A stretch of DNA of 50,089 nt, taken from Streptomyces sp. NRRL F-6492 (GTDB lineage Bacteria > Actinomycetota > Actinomycetes > Streptomycetales > Streptomycetaceae). Made by a program: the position numbers and the translations under genes. Position 1 is the first letter of the stretch; every line of letters starts with the position of its first letter. Below, one piece after another: positions 43,132-50,089 of this stretch. The stretch is taken from the NCBI RefSeq assembly GCF_001280125.1, contig NZ_LGEG01000245.1:1-50089 (forward strand), written 5' to 3'. The notes beneath the pieces were generated by a model, which saw nothing but the letters and a program-made list of their open reading frames with translations, made no database searches and was not told the origin of the DNA.

Positions 43132-45704
43132 ATGAGACGCGGAAAGCTGCGCATCTACCTGGGAGCGGCTCCGGGCGTCGGCAAGACGTACTCCATGCTC
43201 TCCGAGGGGCACCGGCGCGTCGAGCGGGGCACGGACTGCGTCGTCGCGTTCGTCGAGCACCACGACCGGCCCCGGACCGAGGTCATGCTGCACGGTCTGG
43301 AGACCGTCCCGCGCCGCACGATCGAGTACCGGGGCACGTCCTTCACGGAGATGGACGTGGACGCGGTCCTGGCCCGGCGCCCCGCCGTCGCCCTCGTGGA
43401 CGAACTGCCGCACACGAACGTACCGGGCTCGCGCCACGCCAAACGGTGGCAGGACGTCGCCGAACTGCTCGCGGCCGGCATCGACGTCGTCTCGACCGTC
43501 AACATCCAGCACCTGGAGTCGCTCGGGGACGTCGTCGGCACCTGGAGTCGCTCGGGGACGTCGTCGAGGCGATCACCGGCGTCCGGCAGAAGGAGACGGT
43601 CCCCGACGAGGTCGTCCGGCGCGCCGACCAGATCGAGCTGGTCGACATGTCGCCGCAGGCGCTGCGGCGCCGGATGGCACACGGCAACGTCTACAAGCCG
43701 GACAAGGTCGACGCGGCCCTCTCCCACTACTTCCGCCCCGGCAACCTCACCGCCCTGCGCGAGCTGGCCCTGCTGTGGACGGCCGACCGGGTCGACGAGT
43801 ACCTCCAGGAGTACCGGACCGAGCACCGCGTCTCGAAGATCTGGGGTTCGCGGGAACGGATCGTCGTCGGCCTCACCGGGGGACCGGAGGGCCGGACCCT
43901 GATACGGCGTGCCGTACGCCTGGCGGAGAAGGGCGCGGGCGGTGAGGTGCTGGCCGTCTACATCTCCCGCAGCGACGGCCTGACCTCGGCGTCCCCGAAG
44001 GAACTCGCCGTCCAGCGCACTCTCGTCGAGGACCTGGGAGGCACCTTCCACCACGTCGTCGGCGACGACGTCTCCGCCGGCCTCCTCGCGTTCGCGCGCG
44101 GGGTCAACGCCACCCAGATCGTCCTCGGTGTGAGCCGCCGCCGGTCCTGGCAGTACGTCCTCGGGCCGGGCGTCAGCGCCACGGTCGCCCGTGAGTCCGG
44201 CCCCGATCTCGACGTCCACATCGTCACTCACGACGAGGCGGCGAAGGGCCGCAGCCTGCCGGCCCCCGCCCGGACACGGCTGGGTCGGTCCCGTACCCTG
44301 TGGGGCTGGGCCGTCGGCCTTGCCGGGCCCGTCCTGCTCACCCTGCTGCTGAGCGGCGTCCTGCCCGATGTCGGCCTGGCCAACGACGTACTGCTCTTCC
44401 TGGCGCTCACCGTGGCCGCAGCCCTGCTCGGCGGGCTCAGACCGGCCCTGGGGTCCGCGGCCGTCGGATCGCTGCTGCTCAACTGGTACTTCACCCCGCC
44501 GCTCCACCAGCTCACGATCGCCGACCCGCGCAACATCGTCGCTCTGGTGATCTTCGTCGGGGTCGCCGTCCCGGTCGCCTCCGTGGTGGACGTCGCCGCC
44601 CGCCGCACGCATCAGGCGGCCCGGCTGCGGGCGGAGGCGGAGACGCTCTCCTTCCTCGCCGGCAGCGTGCTGCGCGGGGAGACCGGTCTGGACGCCCTGC
44701 TCGAACGGCTCCGGGAAACCTTCTCCATGGAGTCGGTGGCGCTCCTGGAGCGCGGTGAGGACACCGGACCGTGGTCCTGCGTCGCCGCCGTCGGCCACCG
44801 TCCCGTCAGCCGCCCCGAGGCCGCGGACGTGGACGTACCTGTCGGTGACCACCTGGCCCTCGCCCTCACAGGCCGTGTCCTGCCGGCCGAGGACAGGCGC
44901 GTTCTCGGTGCCTTCGCGGCCCAGGCCGCCGTCGTCCTCGACCGGCAGCGCCTCCTGGACCAGGCGGAGAAGTCCCGCGAGCTCGCCGAAGGCAACAAGA
45001 TCCGCACCTCGCTCCTCGCCGCCGTCAGCCACGACCTGCGCACTCCGCTCGCCGGCATCAAGGCGTCCGTCTCCTCCCTGCGGGCCGACGACGTGGAGTG
45101 GTCGGAAGCGGACCGCGCGGAATTGCTCGCGAACATCGAGGACGGCACCGACCGGCTCGATCACCTGGTCGGCAACCTCCTCGACGTGTCCCGCCTGGAG
45201 ACCGGAACCGTCACGGCCGTGATCAGGGAGACCGACCTCGACGAGGTCGTCCCCATGGCGTTGCTCGGCGTCCCCGAGGGCAGCGTCGACCTCGACGTCC
45301 CCGAGACGCTCCCGATGGTCGCCGTCGACCGCGGCCTGCTGGAACGGGCCGTCGCCAACATCGTGGAGAACGCCGTCAAGCACAGCCCGCACGGAGAGCC
45401 CGTCCTCGTCTCGGCGAGCGCCCTCGCCGGCCGCGTCGAACTCCGCGTCGTCGACCGCGGCCCCGGCGTCCCCGACGAGGCCAAGGAGCGCGTCTTCGGA
45501 GCCTTCCAGCGCCATGGCGACGCACCGCGCGGTGAGGGCGTCGGCCTCGGCCTGGCGGTGGCCCGCGGATTCGTCGAGGCGATGGACGGCACGGTGACCA
45601 CCGAGGACACCCCCGGAGGCGGGTTGACCATGGTGCTCGGCCTCCGCACGGCAGACGGCCCTCACCGGCCGCGCCCAGACCCCTCCACGGAGAAGGAGAC
45701 GTGA
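43132..45704 (+). pseudogene. kdpD: kdpD sensor kinase, frameshifted by a tandem duplication
   Basis: ATG 43132 follows GGAGAG and encodes the KdpD start with Walker-type GAAPGVGKTYSML and VALVDELPHTNVPGSRHAKR. At 43510-43566 a 28-bp stretch occurs twice with a 29-bp period, shifting the frame after HLESLGDVV. The second copy restores the match in the frame running to 45704: HLESLGDVVEAITGV, the universal-stress-like domain, four spans, a GAF-like region, the phospho-acceptor LLAAVSHDLRTPLAGIK and the HATPase motifs (VENAVKHSPHGE, GPGVPDEAKERVF, GVGLGLAVARGFVEA). Removing one copy would give about 847 residues, normal for KdpD. All other parts are intact, so the mutation is recent or is a sequencing or assembly error. 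Confidence 0.88.
43510..43567 (+). repeat. 29-bp-period tandem duplication inside kdpD
   Basis: Bases 43510-43537 and 43539-43566 are identical over 28 positions (CACCTGGAGTCGCTCG...), separated by one G. The extra 29 bases change the reading frame. Deletion of one unit by slippage would restore the gene. Confidence 0.95.
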
Positions 45705-45920
45705 GGGCATGACGGCTCGGTCGTCTTCCCACGGGCCCGGAACGGTTCTGGGGCGACTGCCCGAAGGGCCGTCGGGCGACAGGACGAAAGGCGACGCGGG
45801 TTTCGAAGAGCCTGCCCGGCCGGCCTCGACGGCGAGCCCGGATGGTCCGTCGTCGCAACCGGACGCCTGCCGGGCGGGTAGGTTGCCCCCTGATACGGGA
45901 ACGAGCGGAACGAGGGGTCA

Positions 45921-46955
45921 GTGACACAGCGGAACGGCAAAGAGGAGGGGCTTCTGCCTTCGGCGGTGGTGGACTGCGCGTTGTACGAGGACGGCTGTCG
46001 CGTCCCGGGCCAGGTGGGCCTGGAGGCGATCAAGGAACGGATAGACCCGCAGGCCGGACGGTTCGCGTGGATCGGTCTGTACGAGCCCACCGCGGAGCAG
46101 TTGCAGGAGGTGGCCGACACCTTCGGCCTGCACCCCCTGGCGGTCGAGGACGCCGTCCACGCCCATCAGCGTCCCAAGCTGGAGCGCTACGGCGACATGC
46201 TGTTCCTGGTGCTGAAGACCATCGTCTACGTCGACCACGAGAAGGTCACCGCGACCAGCGAGATCGTCGACACCGGCGAGATCATGGTCTTCGCCGGCCC
46301 CGGCTACGCGATCACCGTCCGCCACGGCAGCGCGCCCCCGCTGGAAGGCGTACGCCGCCTGCTCCAGGAGGACCCCCAGCAGCTGGGCTGTGGTCCCGCC
46401 GCCGTCCTGCACGCGGTGGCCGACATGGTCGTCGACCGCTACATGGTCGTCGCCGACGCCTTCGCCGGCGACGTCGACACCCTGGAAGCCGAGGTCTTCT
46501 CCCCCGACACCCCCGTCGACGCCGCGCGCATCTACCAGCTCAAGCGGGAACTGCTGGAGTTCAAACGCGCCGTCATGCCCCTCGCCGGCTCCCTGCAGCG
46601 CCTGAGCGACAACAACGCGCCGGGAATCCCGCCGAAGGTGGCCACCTACTTCCGGGACGTCGCCGACCACCACCAGCGCGTCAGCGAACAGATCCTGTCC
46701 TTCGACGAACTGATCACCGGCATGCTCACCGCCAGCATCGCCCAGCTCGGCGTCCAGCAGAACGCCGACATGCGCCGCATCAGCGCCTGGGCCGCCCTCA
46801 TCGCCGTCCCCACCATGATCGTCGGCATCTACGGCATGAACTTCGAGCACATGCCCGAACTCGCCTCCCCCTACGGCTACCCGGCCGTCTGGCTGGCCAT
46901 GATCACGGTGTGCACGGTCGTCTACCGTGCGCTCCGCCGCAACAAGTGGCTCTGA
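45921..46955 (+). CDS. corA: Magnesium and cobalt transport protein CorA
   Basis: 344 residues from GTG 45921. A large N-terminal cytoplasmic domain (RFAWIGLYEPTAEQLQEVAD, HPLAVEDAVHAHQRPKLERY) leads through the long stalk helix to two C-terminal spans. The signature GMN is present in GIYGMNFEHMPELASPYGYP near residue 305, between the two spans (ISAWAALIAVPTMIVGIYGM and AVWLAMITVCTVVYRAL), with the basic end RRNKWL. It forms a pentameric divalent-cation channel. The 216-bp gap upstream, after kdpD, has no convincing gene. No regulatory element was recognised. Confidence 0.96.
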   Translation: MTQRNGKEEGLLPSAVVDCALYEDGCRVPGQVGLEAIKERIDPQAGRFAWIGLYEPTAEQLQEVADTFGLHPLAVEDAVHAHQRPKLERYGDMLFLVLKTIVYVDHEKVTATSEIVDTGEIMVFAGPGYAITVRHGSAPPLEGVRRLLQEDPQQLGCGPAAVLHAVADMVVDRYMVVADAFAGDVDTLEAEVFSPDTPVDAARIYQLKRELLEFKRAVMPLAGSLQRLSDNNAPGIPPKVATYFRDVADHHQRVSEQILSFDELITGMLTASIAQLGVQQNADMRRISAWAALIAVPTMIVGIYGMNFEHMPELASPYGYPAVWLAMITVCTVVYRALRRNKWL

Positions 46956-47074
46956 CCGGCGTTGCCGCCGAAGCGGTTCCGTCCGATGCCGACGGCGCCG
47001 ATCCCGTGAAGAAGGGCCACGTGGCAGACCGGTCCTCGGAGCCGGCGCCCTGATCGACACGAGGGCGGCAGCCG

Positions 47075-47123
47075 GGGGCGACCGACAGGGCCGTCCCCGG
47101 CGAGGCGACGGTCCTGTCGCCCC
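47075..47123. terminator. Bulged hairpin between corA and lysA
   Basis: GGGGCGA...CAGGGCCGTC (47075-47095, with a 4-base bulge CCGA) pairs with GACGGTCCTGTCGCCCC (47107-47123), with one G-T pair. It lies in the 201-bp convergent gap and can serve both genes. Confidence 0.55.
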
Positions 47124-47156
47124 GGCCCCTTCACCGGCAGGGCCCGGGAGGTGCCC

Positions 47157-48491
47157 TCACTCCCCGACGTCCCTGCCGCGGAAGTCCTCCAGCGTCTCGC
47201 GCCGCAGCAGCACCCGGGCCGTGCCGTCGTGGACCGCGACGACCGCGGGGCGGCCCACGAGGTTGTAGCCGGAGGCCATGGACAGCTGGTAGGCGCCGGC
47301 CACCGGTACGGCGAGCAGGTCGCCGGGCCGGACGTCGCCGGGCAGCTCGGCGTCGGCGGCGAGGACGTCACCGGCCTCGCAGTGCCGGCCCACCACGGTG
47401 ACCGCACGGGCTTCGGCCGTCGAGCGGCGGCCGACGAGACGGGGCGCGTAGCGCGCTCCGTACAGGGCGGGACGCGGGTTGTCGCTCATGCCTCCGTCGA
47501 CCGCGACGAACACCTTCCCGCCGGTGTGCTTGACGGCGAGCACCCGGTACAGGGCGATCCCGGCCGGTCCGGCCACGGCCCGTCCGGGCTCGACGACGAG
47601 CCGGGGGAGGGGCAGCCGGGCGGCGGCGCAGCCCTCGGCGAGTTCCGCGCGCAGCCGCCCGGCGAGGGCGGTGAGGTCGAGGGCGGGCTCGCCGGGCCGG
47701 TAGGCGATGCCGTGGCCCCCGCCCATGTCCAGCTCGGGCAGGGTGACGCCGTGCGCGTCACGGAGGCGGGCCATCAGCCCGACCATCCGGCGCAGGGCCA
47801 CCAGATAGGGTTTCACCTCGGTGATCTGGGACCCGATGTGGCAGTGCAGGCCGGTCAGTTCGAGCCCGGGCTGGTCCAGGATCCGCGCCAGGGCGTGCTG
47901 CGCCGAACCGTCGGTGGGGGACAGCCCGAACTTCTGGCCGTCCGTGCCGGTGCGGATCTTGTCGTGACCGCCGGCCGAGACGCCCGGCACCACGCGCACC
48001 ATGACCTTCTGCCGGCCGCCCGGGGCGACGGCGGCCGCGATCCGGGCGATCTCCGACGGCCCGTCGACGACGATCCGGCCCACGCCGAGGCGCAGTGCCG
48101 TCGTCAGGTCGCGGGGCGACTTCGCGTTGCCGTGCAGCACGATGCGCTCCGGGGGGAAGCCGGCCAGGACGGCGAGTTCCAGCTCTCCGGCGGAGCACAC
48201 GTCCAGGCCGAGTCCCTCCTCGCGCACCCAGCGGGCCATCGCGCGGGACAGGAAGGCCTTGGCCGCGTACAGCACGTCGGCGTCGGGGAAGGCGTCCCGG
48301 TAGGTCCGGCAGCGCCCGCGCACCTCGTCCTCGTCGACGACGTAGAGCGGGGTGTCGAAGCGTGCGGCCGCCTCCGCCAGTGACACCCCGCCGACGGCCA
48401 GGTGGCCGTGCGGGAGGAGCCGGGCGGACGCGGGCCACAGGGAGAGGTCCGCCGCGTCGGCGGCGACCCCGGTGACGGTCTCGGCGGTCAT
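47157..48491 (-). CDS. lysA: Diaminopimelate decarboxylase
   Basis: 444 residues from ATG 48491, with GAGGAGG six bases upstream. It is a fold-III PLP enzyme making L-lysine from meso-diaminopimelate. The PLP lysine is K78 in VLYAAKAFLSRAM. Further motifs are LHGNAKSP, GLHCHIGSQITEV, DMGGGHGIAYRPGE, VEPGRAVAGPAGIALY and VAVDGGMSDNPRPALYGARY. The Cys of the active site appears in GRHCEAGDVLA. Streptomyces carry a primary lysA elsewhere (next to thrB/hom); this copy may be a second one, or a relative acting on a similar substrate. It follows a SAV_915 gene by 11 bases. Confidence 0.92.
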   Translation of the reverse strand: MTAETVTGVAADAADLSLWPASARLLPHGHLAVGGVSLAEAAARFDTPLYVVDEDEVRGRCRTYRDAFPDADVLYAAKAFLSRAMARWVREEGLGLDVCSAGELELAVLAGFPPERIVLHGNAKSPRDLTTALRLGVGRIVVDGPSEIARIAAAVAPGGRQKVMVRVVPGVSAGGHDKIRTGTDGQKFGLSPTDGSAQHALARILDQPGLELTGLHCHIGSQITEVKPYLVALRRMVGLMARLRDAHGVTLPELDMGGGHGIAYRPGEPALDLTALAGRLRAELAEGCAAARLPLPRLVVEPGRAVAGPAGIALYRVLAVKHTGGKVFVAVDGGMSDNPRPALYGARYAPRLVGRRSTAEARAVTVVGRHCEAGDVLAADAELPGDVRPGDLLAVPVAGAYQLSMASGYNLVGRPAVVAVHDGTARVLLRRETLEDFRGRDVGE

Positions 48492-48502
48492 CGAAAACCT
48501 CC

Positions 48503-48838
48503 TCACAGGGCACGGGCCGCGACCCCGGCGGTGTCCGCCGGCAGACGGGTGACGGCCGGGGCGGTGAGCGTCGGGTCGATCGTCAGCCGGCACGCGCCGA
48601 GGGGCGAGGTCAGCGCGCGCAGCGCCGGCTCGGACAGCCGGATCCAGGGCTGCTCCGGACCGAGGGCCGTGGCCAGCAGCTCGGGGCGGGTGAACCCGAC
48701 GGCGGTGCGCTCGCCCAGGGGGGTGCGGAACACGCGCAGCACCACCTCCGTCGTTCCCGGCCGGACGGGCACGTGGAGGAGTCCGGCCGGGACCGGTTCC
48801 TCGGGCTCGGGATCGTCGTCGTACCGGAACAGACACAT
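48503..48838 (-). CDS. SAV_915 family protein
   Basis: 111 residues starting MCLFRYDDDPEPEEPVPAGL. The central blocks VVLRVFRTPLGERTAVGFTR and PEQPWIRLSEPALRALTSPL match, from memory, a Streptomyces family called SAV_915, of unknown function. It has no signal peptide or membrane span. It is upstream of lysA on the same strand with an 11-base gap, so the two are probably co-transcribed. GGAGAGC precedes the ATG. Confidence 0.8.
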   Translation of the reverse strand: MCLFRYDDDPEPEEPVPAGLLHVPVRPGTTEVVLRVFRTPLGERTAVGFTRPELLATALGPEQPWIRLSEPALRALTSPLGACRLTIDPTLTAPAVTRLPADTAGVAARAL

Positions 48839-49077
48839 GGGGCTCTCCTTGCCGGAACCGCGGGGGACGGACGGGCCCCGGGCGCGGGGAGGCGGACCGG
48901 GGCACGACGACGAAGCTATGCGCGCACCTCATCGCCCGGGACGGCCCATGACGGGTCCCTTACGGTGGACGGCCCGGTCCATACGCGTCACTGACGCACG
49001 GTGCCGGCCGACGCCGTGAAGGACGCCCCCGTCGGCAGCGGTCGGCGGGGTCCCCGTTCACCGGGCCGAGCCCGTGG

Positions 49078-49509
49078 CAGTCCGGCAAGCCGATCACCGC
49101 GCTGCGACGCGAGGGGGCGAGGGGGGCCCGGTCCGCGAGGGCCGGCCGTGGAGCCTGCCGCTGGAGGACCGGGGCCCGCTGTTCGCGGCGTACTGGCGGA
49201 CGAACCTGACGCCGCGACGGATCGCCCCGCTGTCCGGGGTGTCGAAACCGGCTGCCGACCGCGTCATCGACCCTATCGGGCAGTCACTCGCGCTCCAGCC
49301 CCGCAAGCGGTTCCGCGAAGGCACCGTGCTGATCGTGGACGGCACCCTGGCCCCCACCCGCGATCACGCCGTCGCCGAGCAGCCGAAGAGCCATCGGTAC
49401 TCCACCGGCCACCTGGAAGATCCTCTGCGACCGCCGACCGAAAGGCGACGGTGTCCACCACGCCGTGCTCGGCATCGCGCGCCCGCACGACCTCACCCTC
49501 GCCGGTTGA
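49078..49509 (+). pseudogene. IS5-type transposase remnant
   Basis: A decayed transposase fragment. The frame from about 49140 reads WSLPLEDRGPLFAAYWRTNL, LSGVSKPAADRVIDPIGQSL, ALQPRKRFREGTVLIVDGTL and APTRDHAVAEQPKSHRYSTG, which fits the N-terminal and first catalytic-Asp part of IS5-family (ISL2/IS1031-like) transposases. After HRYSTGH the central catalytic region is deleted. A shifted frame then gives the usual end (PKGDGVHHAVLGIARPHDLT) stopping at 49509. The beginning is also shifted (SGKPITALRREGARGARSAR). No terminal inverted repeats were found. It is a dead element. Confidence 0.82.
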
Positions 49510-49675
49510 CGGGGAGACGGGCTGGTCAACCGGCAAGCCGCGGATCGTTTACGGGACAGCGCCCAGGCGACAACACCTCTGTGGAACAGGCGCACGAGTG
49601 GTGGTGATTGCTCTGCGTGTGGGTGTGGCGGTAGGACTTTTGCGGGCTGTCCGGGGGGTTGTGGGACGCAGCACC

Positions 49676-49707
49676 GATCCTCGGTGGGTGGGGTGCCGAA
49701 GGATCAG
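49676..49707. other. Imperfect inverted repeat before the last gene
   Basis: GATCCTCGG and CCGAAGGATC flank TGGGTGGGGTG, with one base unpaired. It is about 50 bases upstream of the secreted-protein gene. It may be an operator or a weak terminator. The rest of the 248-bp gap shows nothing recognisable. Confidence 0.3.
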
Positions 49708-49757
49708 TGGACTCGCCTCATCGAGGATGCGGGCCGTTCGTCGATCGGAGTTCTCTC

Positions 49758-50089
49758 GTGCGCATTCGACTCGCCGCGACCGCTGTCGCTGCTGCCGCGG
49801 TGGCCGCTTCCCTGCTCTCTCCTGTCATGGCGTCGGCGGAGGCCGGCGGCGGTGACCCGTTCGGTCCGCGGGGCCGGGCCGCGCACCACGGTCTGATCAG
49901 CGTGGGCCTGACCTCGGACCAGCGTCTGGTCGGTTTCGACGTCCGCGACCCCGCCGACACCTGGTCATTCGGCAGGATCACCGGCCTCAGGGGCGACGGC
50001 AGGCTGGTGGGGATCGACTTCCGCGTCCAGAACGGCAAGCTGTACGGCGTCGGCGACAAGGGCGGCGTCTACACCCTCGACGACAAGGC
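49758..50089 (+). CDS. Secreted DUF4394-like protein, 3'-truncated by the window edge
   Basis: GTG 49758 has GGAG seven bases upstream, and the frame is open to the end (110 residues seen). A signal peptide (MRIRLAATAVAAAAVAASLL, cleavage likely after MASAEA) is followed by the segment GLISVGLTSDQRLVGFDVRD, FGRITGLRGDGRLVGIDFRV and QNGKLYGVGDKGGVYTLDDK. The G-L-x-x-D-x-R-L-V-G-(F/I)-D repeats match the start of DUF4394 domains, predicted beta-propeller-like secreted proteins of unknown function. The rest lies outside the window. Confidence 0.82.
   Translation, partial: MRIRLAATAVAAAAVAASLLSPVMASAEAGGGDPFGPRGRAAHHGLISVGLTSDQRLVGFDVRDPADTWSFGRITGLRGDGRLVGIDFRVQNGKLYGVGDKGGVYTLDDK

Noticed and set aside
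45709..45924. 71-codon frame between kdpD and corA
   Set aside because: Ser/Pro/Gly/Asp-rich without hydrophobic core, no recognised family, and it runs into the corA start. Most likely non-coding.

Overview
The window is a very GC-rich actinobacterial chromosome segment that looks like Streptomyces. Signs of this are GTG/TTG starts, codon third positions that are almost all G or C, Streptomyces-restricted small families (SAV_915, a DUF5955-like protein), and a gene order aceB / allR-allB-alc that, from memory, matches the S. coelicolor SCO6243-SCO6248 neighbourhood. It is mostly ordinary chromosome, with one accessory island and several decayed genes.

Layout. (1) 1-1885: the end of an unrecognised protein and a wrecked secreted SGNH-hydrolase gene. 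(2) About 2090-8110: an accessory, lower-GC island. Two paralogous proteins (minus 2092-3948, plus 5856-7922), each an N-terminal PD-(D/E)xK-like nuclease joined to a Schlafen-group-3/DUF2075 SF1 helicase, flank a small membrane-protein ORF and a broken NERD-domain (PglW-like) gene. This is the best candidate for an undescribed, probably defensive, system. (3) 8368-19089: a glyoxylate/purine-degradation block with malate synthase (aceB), a MocA-like nucleotidyltransferase, the IclR regulator AllR, allantoinase and allantoicase. The aceB and allB promoters share two operator-like motifs. It is interrupted by a two-component system plus a two-gene ABC transporter. (4) 19325-31380: tRNA-Trp(CCA), an SDR, a DHFR-like reductase, a DMT exporter, a second two-component system, and a sugar-type unit (Gfo/Idh oxidoreductase, GntR regulator, CUT2 ABC importer, ROK kinase). 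(5) 31482-32477: a LOG-family enzyme and a small membrane protein. (6) 32678-45704: a potassium block with two large APC-type permeases and kdpFABC. The adjacent sensor/regulator genes are both damaged: kdpE by internal deletion, kdpD by a 29-bp-period tandem duplication. A direct-repeat motif (GCGTCA-N5-GCGTCA type) lies upstream of all three potassium transport units. (7) 45921-50089: CorA, diaminopimelate decarboxylase with a SAV_915 protein, an IS5-type transposase remnant, and the start of a secreted DUF4394-like protein.

How the parts fit. Allantoin is opened and cleaved by AllB and Alc, giving glyoxylate that AceB condenses with acetyl-CoA to malate. AllR probably represses both sides of this. 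The CUT2 transporter, ROK kinase and Gfo/Idh protein look like an uptake, phosphorylation and oxidation route for one unidentified sugar or polyol. The potassium block combines high-affinity Kdp with two KimA/YdaO-like permeases. Many convergent gene pairs are separated by long perfect hairpins. All assignments come from reading the sequence; no database search was run.
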